Source of the DNA: an uncultured Shewanella sp.
GTDB lineage: Bacteria; Pseudomonadota; Gammaproteobacteria; Enterobacterales; Shewanellaceae
Assembly: GCF_947501665.1 (NCBI RefSeq)
Contig: NZ_CANMWS010000011.1
Span: forward strand, 65,382 to 129,381
Length of the DNA stretch: 64,000 nucleotides
Direction: 5' to 3'
Shown here: one piece after another, positions 8,549 to 19,438 of the stretch
Numbering within the stretch: the first letter of the stretch is position 1
How the letters are laid out: each line of letters starts with the position of its first letter
The notes under the pieces: generated by a model
The model's input: the letters and a program-made list of their open reading frames with translations, nothing else
Told to the model about the DNA's origin: nothing
Databases searched by the model: none
Made by a program: the position numbers and the translations under genes

Positions 8549-10075
8549 ATGAAAAAGACGAGAGAGAAACACAAAATTTCACTATTTAGTGCGGTTCTAC
8601 TTTGCTGTACTTGTATGGTCGGTTCAGGTTGGTTATTTAGCTCCCAATTAGTCGCACAAAAAGCCGGCAACTATGCTTTTCTCTCTTGGATAGTGGCAGC
8701 CATTATCATTGTTGGTATTGGCCTGTGTATCTCTAATGTCGTCACAGATCACCCCCACCGAGGGGCAACCACTCGAATGAGTGCAATCAGTCACAATGCC
8801 ACTTTTGGCATGCCCTTTGCGTTTGCAAACTGGTTCAGTGTCGCGGTGGTTATTGCAACGGAAGCACAAGCGACGACCCAATACCTTGCCCCTTTTCTTG
8901 GTAAAGGCGTCATGCAAAATGGTGCGCTCACCTTAACAGGAAAATCCATAGGTATCGGTCTACTGTGCCTGTATTTACTCATTAATTGGTATGGATTAAA
9001 GCTGCTCTCACGCATTAATAATACTATTACGGTTTTAAAAATTTTTACCCCCGTATTTGTCATCGCTATTTTATTAGCCTCACATGTCGATATCAGCAAC
9101 TTTACTCAAATGAGTCGCTACACATACTCTCCAACGACCATTCTTACCGCAATAGTCAGTTCTGGTATGATATATGCGTTTAATGGCTTTCAAGTCGTCG
9201 CTTCTTTTGCAAGTGAAATTAAAAACCCTAAGAGAAATATTCCATTAACGATTTTAATATCCGTCGGTATTGTTTTAGCCTTCTATTTATTATTGCAATT
9301 TGCTTTCATGGCCGCTATTCCAAAAGACATGCTTTCTCAAGGCTGGGCAGGGGTGAATATGGCCTCACCTATAGTCGGTTTAACCATGGTATTGGGTCTA
9401 AATTTCTTAACACTATTACTGCTTTCAGATAGTATCATCGCACCGTCTGCGGTAGGGTACACCTATTTAGGTACCTCTTCTCGTATGCTGTATGCCATGT
9501 CAAAAGAAAAACAAGCGCCAAGTTTTTTAAGCCGTTACATCAATCCAAATAGGGGCTTTTCTGTTCCTTCAATGATGCTTAACTTTGCTATTGCCGTGGC
9601 CTTTTTATTGCAAGCGGAAAGTTGGGCAGGACTCATGGTTATCGTAACCATGTTACACCTCATTGGTTTCATGGCTGCACCGGTAAGTATGTCCGCCTTA
9701 AAACCCAAAACCAAACCCTTTGGCTTAATTATTTTTGTGATTATTACCATACTCATGATGACAGTGCCTACTCATGATATTTTACTCAGTAACCTCGTTA
9801 TCACAGCATTATCTGTCAGCTACATGCTCATCAATGGCCGCCAACATGTTAAGGAAAGTCTTCTCTTTGGCGGACCAACACTCATTTTCTTTTGGTTAAT
9901 TTATTTTAGTCACTCAATGATCATCGCCGCAATATTGGCTATTTTATTCTTCCTTTTTGTCACCAACTCTCGTTATGTTGATACTTGCAAACAGTTTAAA
10001 AATAATCAAGAAGCTAAAAATACCCAAATCAATAAAGATAAAATAAACAACCCTAAACACGTGACCCATGCATAG
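8549..10075 (+). CDS. APC-superfamily amino-acid permease, copy 1
   Basis: A 508-residue integral membrane protein of the amino acid/polyamine/organocation family with about twelve hydrophobic segments. The first helix contains C-M-V-G-S-G-W-L-F-S, corresponding to the substrate-binding G-x-G motif of this family. Near residues 220-228 there is F-A-S-E-I-K-N-P, the conserved E-x-x-x-P motif before helix VII. The C-terminus is a Lys/Asn-rich cytoplasmic tail. The substrate is unknown. It could be an antiporter or symporter for an amino acid or amine. It is followed by a close paralogue, and a tandem duplication is the simplest explanation. Confidence 0.8.
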   Translation: MKKTREKHKISLFSAVLLCCTCMVGSGWLFSSQLVAQKAGNYAFLSWIVAAIIIVGIGLCISNVVTDHPHRGATTRMSAISHNATFGMPFAFANWFSVAVVIATEAQATTQYLAPFLGKGVMQNGALTLTGKSIGIGLLCLYLLINWYGLKLLSRINNTITVLKIFTPVFVIAILLASHVDISNFTQMSRYTYSPTTILTAIVSSGMIYAFNGFQVVASFASEIKNPKRNIPLTILISVGIVLAFYLLLQFAFMAAIPKDMLSQGWAGVNMASPIVGLTMVLGLNFLTLLLLSDSIIAPSAVGYTYLGTSSRMLYAMSKEKQAPSFLSRYINPNRGFSVPSMMLNFAIAVAFLLQAESWAGLMVIVTMLHLIGFMAAPVSMSALKPKTKPFGLIIFVIITILMMTVPTHDILLSNLVITALSVSYMLINGRQHVKESLLFGGPTLIFFWLIYFSHSMIIAAILAILFFLFVTNSRYVDTCKQFKNNQEAKNTQINKDKINNPKHVTHA

Positions 10076-10241
10076 CTTAATTTAAACAAATAGAAAAAAA
10101 CCATGTCAGTTAAGAGAGTCATTTTATCTGGCATGGCTTCAATTTATTACCGGTAATAATATCCAGCCACTCTTCTCTGCATCCTATTTAATTACTGCCA
10201 TACTTTATTCATCCCTTTGCCTACACTTTAATGAATAAGTG

Positions 10242-11732
10242 ATGACAAAACTTAATACCAGCTCAATGAAAAAACATAAGCTATCACTCTTTAGCAGTGT
10301 GGTACTTTGCTGTACCAGTATGGTTGGATCTGGATGGTTATTTAGCGCTCAACTTGTTGCTCAGCGAGCAGGAAACTATGCATTTCTTGCATGGATTTTA
10401 GCGGCTCTATTTATCATTTCAATCGCACTGTGTTTATCCCATGTTATTACCCTGCACCCTTATCGAGGCGCTAATGCTCGTATCACCTCTATTAGCCATA
10501 ACGCTGCATTTGGGATCCCCTTTGCTTTTTCTGCTTGGTTTGGCATTGCCGTTGTCATCGCTACTGAAGCGCAAGCTTCTACACAGTATTTAGCCCCTTT
10601 TATGGGCAATATGATTATGCAGGACAATAAGCTCACGGAATTAGGAAAAGCACTTGGTGTCGCTTTTGTTTGCTTATATTTACTCATTAATTGGTATGGT
10701 TTAAAACTGTTATCTAAGGTCAACAACATTATCACTGTTTTAAAGATATTTACGCCTTTATTTGTCATCACGATCTTAATTGTATCCTACACAAGTGCCG
10801 ATAACTTAACACAAGTCAATACTCACCAATATACGTTACAAGACCTATTTCCAGCCATCGTAACATCAGGTATTATTTATTCATTTAATGGGTTTCAAAT
10901 TATCACTTCCTTTGCCAGCGAAATAGACAATCCCAAAAAAAATATTCGACTCAGTATTATTATTTCCATTATTATTATCTTAGTTTTCTATTTACTATTG
11001 CAATATAGCTTTATGACTTCAATGCCAACCGATAAACTCACCCATGGCTGGGCTGGTGTTAACATGGCTTCCCCAATAGTGGGCCTAACCATGGCCTTAG
11101 GGCTTCACTTCCTCACTTTACTGCTGCTTATAGACAGTATTGTAACCCCTTCATCAGTGGGCTATAGCTTTTTAAGCAGCGCATCGCGCATGCTTTATGG
11201 CATGTCAAAAGAAAAACAAGCCCCCTATTTTTTAAGTCGGCATATTCATCCGACAAAAAATATATCCATCCCTGCCATAATGACTAATTTTTTTATCGCC
11301 ATCATTTTTTTGCTGCAAGCTGATAATTGGAGTGAGCTCATGATCACTGTGACCATGTTACATTTAATTGGTTATATGGGCGCTCCCATTAGTATGGCTA
11401 CTATTAGCCCTAAGACTAAAATATACACACTCGGAGTATTTACAGCCATTTCAAGTCTCATGTATATACTCCCTGACAAGGATATATTACTAGGAAGCAC
11501 ACTATTATCTTTATTGTCAGCTACATACATAATAATACAAGGTAAAAAACAACTCAAAGAAAGCGTATTATTCAGCTCCCCTTTCATCATTTTTCTGTGG
11601 CTATTATATTTCAATCAGCCTCTTTGGGGACATCTCCTCATCACAATCATATTCTTTACATTTGTCACCCACCCAAGCTACGTCATGCTTTGCAAGCAAT
11701 ATCAAAAACCGCCAAGCTCAGATCTCATCTAA
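10242..11732 (+). CDS. APC-superfamily amino-acid permease, copy 2
   Basis: This paralogue is colinear with the preceding permease over its whole length and has the same helix-I motif (S-M-V-G-S-G-W-L-F-S) and the S-E-I-D-N-P motif before helix VII. Divergence is higher at the C-terminus, and the basic tail of copy 1 is missing. The frame opens with a GTG at 10239 just before the ATG at 10242, which I prefer. An internal ATG at 10266 aligns better with the N-terminus of copy 1, but neither has a strong ribosome binding site. The 163-base gap between the two genes leaves room for a separate promoter. Confidence 0.78.
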   Translation: MTKLNTSSMKKHKLSLFSSVVLCCTSMVGSGWLFSAQLVAQRAGNYAFLAWILAALFIISIALCLSHVITLHPYRGANARITSISHNAAFGIPFAFSAWFGIAVVIATEAQASTQYLAPFMGNMIMQDNKLTELGKALGVAFVCLYLLINWYGLKLLSKVNNIITVLKIFTPLFVITILIVSYTSADNLTQVNTHQYTLQDLFPAIVTSGIIYSFNGFQIITSFASEIDNPKKNIRLSIIISIIIILVFYLLLQYSFMTSMPTDKLTHGWAGVNMASPIVGLTMALGLHFLTLLLLIDSIVTPSSVGYSFLSSASRMLYGMSKEKQAPYFLSRHIHPTKNISIPAIMTNFFIAIIFLLQADNWSELMITVTMLHLIGYMGAPISMATISPKTKIYTLGVFTAISSLMYILPDKDILLGSTLLSLLSATYIIIQGKKQLKESVLFSSPFIIFLWLLYFNQPLWGHLLITIIFFTFVTHPSYVMLCKQYQKPPSSDLI

Positions 11733-11743
11733 CGAAGCTAAAA

Positions 11744-11771
11744 GGGGAATAAGCAGCGACGCTTAATCCCC
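11744..11771. terminator. Hairpin between convergent permease and mutase genes
   Basis: GGGGAATAAGC (11744-11754) pairs with GCTTAATCCCC (11761-11771) with one mismatch. The position just after the permease stop and just after the stop of the convergent phosphomutase gene suits a shared terminator. The U-run is short. Confidence 0.5.
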
Positions 11772-11787
11772 ACTATTTATCCCGATT

Positions 11788-13515
11788 TCAGGTTAACTCA
11801 GGTAAGCTCGCTTGATGCTCTTGTATTAGGGTCGCCATATTCGCTTTTGCACGAGACTCCACTTTCGCTAGTGACTCATTGAGCCTTAACGGCTCCACGA
11901 TTTCATAATAACATTTCACTTTAGGCTCAGTGCCTGACGGCCTAACGATAACACACGCCCCTTTGTCCAATTGATAAATTAAAACATCACTGACAGGCAG
12001 CGATAATAATTCTGTACTGCCATCGGCATTAAAACGTCTCGACATGTTTAAATCATCAATTGATAATACCGCTAAGTTAGCTATTTTTTCTGGTCTATGC
12101 TCTCGTAAATAATCCCCAATATTTGGTGTATTTTCTTGAATCGCAATATTCACTTGCTCATTGAGATGAAAACCATATTTTTCATAAATATGATAAAGAC
12201 GATCCCAAATGGTTTGCCCTTGATTAATTAACTCAGCGGTTAATTGAGCAAAAGCCAATAGCGCCGATAGCCCATCTTTATCTTTAACGGTATCCCCAAT
12301 GCAGTAGCCCAGCGCCTCTTCATAAGCAAATAAAAATTGTCGCTCAGGATGACTTTCCGCCATCGCCACGTTCATCAACCATTTAAATCCAGTCAGGGTT
12401 ATACAGCAGTGCCCATGAAAATCAGCCGTAATTTTAGCCAGCAAACTCGATGACACAATAGTTGTACAAATAAGCCTTTGATTAGGTGAAGAAAAACTTA
12501 ATAAGTAATGACCTAATAATACTCCCACTTGATCACCTGTCAACATATGATATTCACCGTCTTCATGTCTTATTGCTACGGCAAAACGATCCGCATCGGG
12601 ATCATTAGCACAAGCTAACATAGCTTGATGTTTTTTTGCTTCCTCAATCACTAAGTCCATAGCTCCTTTTTCTTCTGGATTAGGGAAGTTAACGGTAGGA
12701 AAATTACCATCAGGCTCGCGCTGTGCTTGCACACTGTATACCGCAGTAAAACCCGCTTCATGAAGTAAGCTCTCAGCAATATCGGCCCCCACACCATGCA
12801 TCGCAGTATAAGCAATACTCACTCGCTTTGCTTGAGTATGGTTATCAAGCTCTGGTAATTGTAATACCGCATCACGGTAAGCCTGATAAAACCCCTTTTG
12901 GAGGCTAATCAGTAAGTTTTCTTCTTGTTCCGCCTGGGCTGATTGCATCAAAACAGGTTTCATCGCCACTTTTGCTATACAAGTTGCAATACCACTATCA
13001 TGTGGGGCAATAATTTGCGCTCCATTTTCCCAATACACCTTATAACCATTATATTGAGGTGGATTGTGGCTCGCCGTGACAACAATCCCAGCCGCAGCCT
13101 TTAAATGCAAAACACCAAATGCCACTAAAGGTGTCGGCGCTGTATGATTGGTCAGATAGACTTTAATGCCTATGGCAAGTAACACATTAGCAGCATCTTC
13201 GGCAAACTGTTTAGAGTCATGGCGACCATCATAGCCGATGATCACTCCTTTTTTTTTAACATGTTCAATTTGCTGCATTAAATACATACCTAAACCAGCA
13301 GATGTTTGTTGAACAACTAAACGATTCATCCGCATTGGCCCCGCTCCCACTTTACCTCTCAGCCCTGCTGTTCCAAACGCTAATCGGCCACTAAAGCGCG
13401 ACATTAACTCAGCTTCATTCCCATTATCTATCAGTACCTGTAATTCATTCTTAGTGGTTAAGTCACAATCCCATTTAAGCCATTGTTGTACATTTTTCAT
13501 TAATACTGTATTCAT
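11788..13515 (-). CDS. Phosphoglucomutase/phosphomannomutase family enzyme
   Basis: A cytoplasmic alpha-D-phosphohexomutase of 575 residues, the long form related to PGM2/PgcA. It has the catalytic phosphoserine loop TASHNPPQYNGYKVY (Ser149), the magnesium loop DPDADR (Asp305, 307, 309) and the phosphate-binding loop R-P-S-G-T-E-P-K near residue 535. It would interconvert hexose-1- and hexose-6-phosphates, linking glycogen or sugar-nucleotide metabolism to glycolysis. The preferred sugar cannot be read off. The gene stands alone. Confidence 0.88.
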   Translation of the reverse strand: MNTVLMKNVQQWLKWDCDLTTKNELQVLIDNGNEAELMSRFSGRLAFGTAGLRGKVGAGPMRMNRLVVQQTSAGLGMYLMQQIEHVKKKGVIIGYDGRHDSKQFAEDAANVLLAIGIKVYLTNHTAPTPLVAFGVLHLKAAAGIVVTASHNPPQYNGYKVYWENGAQIIAPHDSGIATCIAKVAMKPVLMQSAQAEQEENLLISLQKGFYQAYRDAVLQLPELDNHTQAKRVSIAYTAMHGVGADIAESLLHEAGFTAVYSVQAQREPDGNFPTVNFPNPEEKGAMDLVIEEAKKHQAMLACANDPDADRFAVAIRHEDGEYHMLTGDQVGVLLGHYLLSFSSPNQRLICTTIVSSSLLAKITADFHGHCCITLTGFKWLMNVAMAESHPERQFLFAYEEALGYCIGDTVKDKDGLSALLAFAQLTAELINQGQTIWDRLYHIYEKYGFHLNEQVNIAIQENTPNIGDYLREHRPEKIANLAVLSIDDLNMSRRFNADGSTELLSLPVSDVLIYQLDKGACVIVRPSGTEPKVKCYYEIVEPLRLNESLAKVESRAKANMATLIQEHQASLPELT

Positions 13516-13607
13516 TAGGTTGCTCCTTATTGCGTACAGATTAAGTTAGCCAAGCCAATGAATGCGATAAAATCAAGCAAACTTGGATAACAATCTCTTG
13601 GTGATCA

Positions 13608-13650
13608 CTATACCCATAATCATTAAAGATACAGCTTCCTACGGGTATAG
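13608..13650. repeat. Small inverted repeat upstream of the mutase gene
   Basis: CTATACCC (13608-13615) and GGGTATAG (13643-13650) form 8-bp arms around a 27-nt loop, in the 358-base gap between the two divergent genes. This could be a small repetitive element or a regulatory hairpin. The rest of the gap shows no recognised feature beyond the two expected promoters. Confidence 0.4.
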
Positions 13651-13873
13651 AAGCCTTTATAATAAAGCCATTCATAATCCCTCCCCCCATATGAGTGACA
13701 CTTCTGTCACTTTTGATGCACTGCTTGGGTGATGATGAGGATCATACTGACTCTATACTCAACCACACTGCATAAAAGCCTTTAAAATATTAGTCCAAAT
13801 AAACAATCAACTTAATCTATTTTTCCGTATAAAATACCTTTATACATTACATCTGATAACGAATAAGTGATCT

Positions 13874-14746
13874 ATGTCCGTCCCAAGTCAAGAAATCCAT
13901 ATCACCATTGAAACCCAAGAACAAGACGGCCTAAAAACCCTTGCAAACACGGCAGAGCTGTCACTTCAAACGCTAAAAAAATGCATGAAAAAAGGCGCAG
14001 TGTGGTTCACTAGAGGAAAACAAACACACAGGATAAGACGCGGCAAAAAACGTTATTTAATCGGAGATGAACTGCACCTCTATTACAATGAAAGTGTGCT
14101 TAATGAAACACCAACGCCTGCCGAGTTATTATTTGATGAAGGTCAATATAGCTTATGGTACAAGCCTTATGGTACACGCTGTCAAGGCTCAAAGTGGAGC
14201 GACCACACCACCATTAACCGGTTTGTTGAAATACATACCCATCGGCCGGCCTATATTGTTCATCGACTGGATCGTGCTGCCACAGGGCTTATCATTATCG
14301 CCCACAGTAAAAAAATGGCCGCGGCACTCGCTAAATTATTTGAATTGCGCACACTCAAAAAATACTATCATGTGATCGTTGAAGGTGATCTGCAAAATAG
14401 TCCGTTATTTCCTCAGTCATTAGATAACATGACACAAAATAAACAGCTCACAATCAACACACTCGTTGACAATAAAAATGCCATTTCTCATGTAGAGCCC
14501 CTTGAATACTGCTCAGATAAAAACCAATCCTTAGTCAAAGTCACCATTGAAACAGGACGAAAACATCAAATTCGAATCCATATGGCCAGTATCGGTCACC
14601 CCGTAGTCGGAGACAGACTCCATGGGCATGCAAACAGTAACAGTATCAACTTGCAACTCACCTCTTGTTTTTTTGAATTTATTTGCCCGCTTACCCACCA
14701 GCGTAAACAATTCATGCTGCCAGAAAGGCTCAAGCCTAAGCTATAG
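13874..14746 (+). CDS. RluA-family pseudouridine synthase
   Basis: The 290-residue protein has the RluA catalytic motif HRLDRAATGL with the nucleophile Asp133, and the later family motif G-R-K-H-Q-I-R-I-H-M near residue 235. The N-terminal 75 residues are basic and look like an S4-type RNA-binding domain. Such enzymes isomerise specific uridines in rRNA or tRNA. The target cannot be assigned; it is more like the small TruC/RluA branch than RluC or RluD. No operon partner is visible. Confidence 0.82.
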   Translation: MSVPSQEIHITIETQEQDGLKTLANTAELSLQTLKKCMKKGAVWFTRGKQTHRIRRGKKRYLIGDELHLYYNESVLNETPTPAELLFDEGQYSLWYKPYGTRCQGSKWSDHTTINRFVEIHTHRPAYIVHRLDRAATGLIIIAHSKKMAAALAKLFELRTLKKYYHVIVEGDLQNSPLFPQSLDNMTQNKQLTINTLVDNKNAISHVEPLEYCSDKNQSLVKVTIETGRKHQIRIHMASIGHPVVGDRLHGHANSNSINLQLTSCFFEFICPLTHQRKQFMLPERLKPKL

Positions 14747-14770
14747 CTTAATCTTATTCGATATCTAATA

Positions 14771-15043
14771 ATACCAATCTAAGTAAGTGATCATTCAGCG
14801 GGAATTAAAAATGTGGTAGGCAAGGTCGTTAATTGCTCCTGCTTTAACTGACATTCCCACCATCTGATGTTTACGGATGAACAAATGCCGTGTTCATATG
14901 GATGTGAATGAACGGCCATGGCGGTCGCGGCAGTTTGGCTGCTAATCGTTATTCTATATCAAAAACGGACAACGCAGCATAACGTATTTTTAAACCCGCA
15001 CAGAGTGGCTCTGAACTGATCATTGACTTACTTAGATTGGTAT
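14771..15043. mobile_element. MITE-like element A, 273 bp
   Basis: The ends are perfect 18-bp terminal inverted repeats: ATACCAATCTAAGTAAGT at 14771-14788 and its reverse complement at 15026-15043. A weaker match continues inward (TGATCA on both sides). The inside has no open reading frame of useful length, so this is a non-autonomous element that would need a transposase from elsewhere. An internal 92-base segment (about 14835-14926) recurs in diverged form at 46217-46308, which supports a dispersed repeat family. The target duplication is not clear; a short TA-rich duplication is possible. The flanking gap (14747-15370) is otherwise AT-rich without a recognised feature. Confidence 0.75.
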
Positions 15044-15370
15044 AACATGGTTTCTTACCCGTTTTATTCAATATCGAAGAATAACAACAATATTACTTTA
15101 TGGCGGATTCAACTTAAGCAGTTAAACAATTAAAATAAAGCCCCTTAAAAACAAAAATAAAAACACATTAAATAAAAATGAATTAGCAAACAATTATTTA
15201 TTAAAATCTAATTGAAACATATAATGAAAATAATTAAATACTAACACCTTTAAAAAGCACAACAAACAAAACAAATCATATGAATGTTTATTAGCGAGCC
15301 AACTCACAATTTAACAAAGCAATATTTAAATAAAAATCAAACACCTTAATATAGTAAATCAAATTCAAAA

Positions 15371-16693
15371 ATGGGTAATAGTAATATGACAGACTTTTAT
15401 AATTATATGGATAATATGGTAAAGGATGATTTACTTCACATTGAACTAGACAATATCACTGAACAAGGAAAATATATTCATATTAAAGAAAAAAAACTTC
15501 GACATTATGGTTCATGTAGTTACTTATGCATAGAACATGATGAGCGCTTAAAAAAAGCTGCCATTGCAGAGATCCTAACATCAGGCACGCAAGTATCCGC
15601 ATCTAGAGCATACATATCACATCCACTTTATTTAGAAGTCGAACAAAGACTTTCTAAAATGTATGATGCACATGTATTATTAACCTCCACGACAACTTTA
15701 GGACATTTTAGTGCTATTCCAGCATTAGTTGAAGCAGATGATTTGGTACTCATCGATCACCAAGCTCATGCCAGTATGCAATTAGCAACCAAAATATTAC
15801 AAGCTTCTGGTATTAGCATTAAACATATCCCACATAATGACATACACGCTATAGATTTAATACTCAATGAAAATCAACATAAAAGAAAAATTTGGTATTT
15901 AACTGATGGCGTCTTCAGCATGTATGGCGACCTTGCACCTCTTGATGAATTAAATCAGCTATTAAAAAAATATAATAATTTCTGGTTATATATTGATGAT
16001 GCACACGGGGCAGGTTGGTTAGGCCAACACGGTAAAGGTTATGTTTTAGGTAAACAAGTCATTTCTGAAAAAATGATTGTCACCATTTCCTTTGCTAAAT
16101 GTTTTGGTGTCACTGGCGGCGGCATTATCTTTCCCAATGAAACACTCTATAAAACAGTCCGATATTGCGGGCCAACATTCACTTTTGGTGGCCCCATTCA
16201 ACCCGCTAACCTCGCCGCCCTCAACGCATCACTTAAAATATTTAATAGTCAAGAACAAAAAACACTCCAAGCTCAACTAACTAAAACTATTGATTTTTTC
16301 AATCAAGAAGCCTTAAAAAGAAACCTACCATTAATCGACAGTATGAATAGCCCAATTCGCTTTATCGGTATTGGTGATGAAAGTGTAACAACATTAGTTA
16401 TCAAGAAATTAATGCAAGAAGGAATTTATGTCAATTTAGGCATCTTCCCAGCCGTAGGAAAGGGAAAATCAGGATTACGAATAGCATTGAACATCTCACA
16501 CACACAACAAGAAATTACTGTATTATGCGACTTAATACATAACATTATAAAACAATCTATCAAAGCCATTTATTCTGATAATAGCCATACTTATATTGAA
16601 CAAGTATTATTAAAATCTTTTGAAAATAACTTATCACACTCAATTAAAAAGAAGTTAATTAATGATGATTGGTCAACAACCAATATCACATAA
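15371..16693 (+). CDS. Alpha-oxoamine synthase family PLP enzyme
   Basis: A 440-residue fold-type I PLP enzyme related to 8-amino-7-oxononanoate synthase, 2-amino-3-ketobutyrate ligase, 5-aminolevulinate synthase and the autoinducer synthase CqsA. The PLP Lys is Lys243 in TISFAKCFGVTGGG, the pyridine-binding Asp and nearby His lie in Y-I-D-D-A-H-G-A-G (about 207-215), and G-T-Q-V-S-A-S-R-A (72-80) matches the family's substrate-binding loop. Such enzymes join an amino acid to an acyl-CoA or acyl-carrier thioester with loss of CO2. No biotin, quorum-sensing receptor or carrier-protein gene is near, so the product is unknown. Base composition is very AT-rich, and MITE-like elements lie on both sides. 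The start could also be the ATG at 15386. Confidence 0.7.
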   Translation: MGNSNMTDFYNYMDNMVKDDLLHIELDNITEQGKYIHIKEKKLRHYGSCSYLCIEHDERLKKAAIAEILTSGTQVSASRAYISHPLYLEVEQRLSKMYDAHVLLTSTTTLGHFSAIPALVEADDLVLIDHQAHASMQLATKILQASGISIKHIPHNDIHAIDLILNENQHKRKIWYLTDGVFSMYGDLAPLDELNQLLKKYNNFWLYIDDAHGAGWLGQHGKGYVLGKQVISEKMIVTISFAKCFGVTGGGIIFPNETLYKTVRYCGPTFTFGGPIQPANLAALNASLKIFNSQEQKTLQAQLTKTIDFFNQEALKRNLPLIDSMNSPIRFIGIGDESVTTLVIKKLMQEGIYVNLGIFPAVGKGKSGLRIALNISHTQQEITVLCDLIHNIIKQSIKAIYSDNSHTYIEQVLLKSFENNLSHSIKKKLINDDWSTTNIT

Positions 16694-16794
16694 TTATCGA
16701 TATAATAACTAAAAAAACTTATTAAAAATGATAATTTATCGTATTTAAGTATTGTATTATAACATAATAGGCAGCTTTTTATAATTAATGAAAG

Positions 16795-17061
16795 TATAGC
16801 TAAATCAATATAAAGTAAGAGTCTCAACGCGAGCAGTTGAGTGACAATTCGAGGCGCATGAATGATGGAATGTGGATACCTTTCGAAGTCATGCAACAAA
16901 GAAGAGTCACTCAACTGACACGCCTGAAAGGCTGATTTAAAAGTGATTGAGGCGTTGTTAATACTTCTTGCCGTAGAATCACTATTCCTTTAACAATTCG
17001 CCTAGCCTAAATCCGATTTTTATTCCAGCGGAGTATGTCTTTTAATAATGATTTAGCTATA
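16795..17061. mobile_element. MITE-like element B, 267 bp
   Basis: Terminal inverted repeats are TATAGCTAAATCA (16795-16807) and TGATTTAGCTATA (17049-17061), with the match extending loosely inward. An internal perfect 12-bp inverted repeat, CAGTTGAGTGAC (16834-16845) and GTCACTCAACTG (16906-16917), gives a strong hairpin. No coding capacity is visible. The TA ends suggest mobilisation by a transposase that duplicates TA, such as IS630-type, but this is an inference. It ends about 110 bases before the adenine deaminase start. Together with its AT-rich left flank it fills the gap 16694-17169. Confidence 0.7.
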
Positions 17062-17166
17062 ACACCTTTAACCCTTAGTTAAATATTAAAGAAAACACCT
17101 AATTCAGTAAAAAACCTAAAAATAAATATTGGCCTATGCTTGATTTATAATACTCTATGGTACTAA

Positions 17167-18201
<1,035 letters not shown>

Positions 18202-18231
18202 ATGTGATAAAACAGCATCAACATTTCTCAT

Positions 18232-19356
18232 TTAACCTTGATGATAAGGATAATCAGTGTAGCCTTTAGCAGTACCACCATATAAACTTGTTGGGTCAAC
18301 CCTATTCAAAGGCCAACCATGACGAAATCTTTCTGGCAGATCGGGATTAGCAATAAAAGGACGACCAAAACCAAAGATGTCACCATAACCTTGTGCTAAT
18401 ACTCGCTGCGCTTTGTCGATAGAATAGCGACCCGCATACATAATGCTGCCCTTAAAGATATCACGCACATCTTGATAAAAATCATTGGGTAAATCAGGCG
18501 CATTATCCCAATCAGCTTCAGCTAGCGACAAATAAGCAATATCAGCATCATTTAACACCTTAATCGCTTCAATATACGTTGTATGGGGATCGCTCTCGAC
18601 TAACCCCAAATAGACACGCTCTTCATCGGTACTCTCAAATAGCGGAGCAAAGCGTACCCCTAATTTATCACTCCCCACAACATCAGACACCGCTGCCACA
18701 ACCTCTTTTAAAAAACGCAGTCGGTTGGTTAAATTACCACCATACTCATCATTGCGTCGATTAGTCTGCTCTGAAATAAACTGATTAACCAAATAACCAT
18801 TAGCACAATGTAACTCAACACCATCAAAGCCCGCTTCAAGTGCATTTTTTGCCGCCTGAGCATAGAGCTGGACTAACTCTTTTACTTCAGCGGTACTTAA
18901 TTCTCTCGGCTCACTTGGAGACGCCAGCTCCCCTTCTCCCGGCCCCGTTTCTATAAACACTTTTACCGCATCAGCGCGAATAGCCGATGGCGCAACAGGC
19001 GCAGCGCCGTCTGGTTGCAGTGATGTATGTGACACACGCCCGACATGCCAAAGTTGAGCAAAAATAATACTGCCTTTTGCATGTACAGCTTGAGTCACCT
19101 TCCTCCAGCCCGCTATTTGAGCGGGTGAATATATCCCAGGAGTCCACGCATAACCTTGTCCGCGAGGCTCTATTTGAGTTCCCTCAGTCACCATCAATCC
19201 TGCCCCCGTTCGCTGCTGGTAATATTCAGCCATCAAGGTGTTAGCAATATTACCTGGTTGCGAACTTCGAGAGCGCGTTAATGGCGGTAACACAAAGCGA
19301 TTTTTTAAGATATATGGACCCAATTGGGTTTCACTAAACAGTTCCGAATAATTCAT
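18232..19356 (-). CDS. Old Yellow Enzyme family flavin oxidoreductase (NemA-like)
   Basis: A 374-residue FMN-dependent ene-reductase. It starts with L-F-S-E-T-Q-L-G-P-Y-I-L-K-N-R-F-V-L-P-P-L-T-R-S-R, the FMN-binding start of the family, and has the active-site H-C-A-N-G-Y in the middle of the barrel and F-G-R-P-F-I-A-N-P-D-L near the C-terminus. Members reduce activated alkenes, N-ethylmaleimide or nitro compounds with NAD(P)H. A longer frame opens at 19428, but the ATG at 19356 is preceded by GGGAAATCAAC and matches the usual family start. Two palindromes lie about 80-120 bases upstream and may be operator sites. Confidence 0.88.
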   Translation of the reverse strand: MNYSELFSETQLGPYILKNRFVLPPLTRSRSSQPGNIANTLMAEYYQQRTGAGLMVTEGTQIEPRGQGYAWTPGIYSPAQIAGWRKVTQAVHAKGSIIFAQLWHVGRVSHTSLQPDGAAPVAPSAIRADAVKVFIETGPGEGELASPSEPRELSTAEVKELVQLYAQAAKNALEAGFDGVELHCANGYLVNQFISEQTNRRNDEYGGNLTNRLRFLKEVVAAVSDVVGSDKLGVRFAPLFESTDEERVYLGLVESDPHTTYIEAIKVLNDADIAYLSLAEADWDNAPDLPNDFYQDVRDIFKGSIMYAGRYSIDKAQRVLAQGYGDIFGFGRPFIANPDLPERFRHGWPLNRVDPTSLYGGTAKGYTDYPYHQG

Positions 19357-19438
19357 GTTGATTTCCCGTATAAAAATGTCATTCAAAGTGTTGAATTTGA
19401 CGTTCTGGAAACAGAATATAAAAACCAAGATACAATGA

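Noticed and set aside
15371..16693. Calling the PLP enzyme CqsA (CAI-1 synthase)
   Set aside because: Family motifs are shared with several enzymes and no CqsS-type receptor gene is adjacent, so the specific name is not supported.
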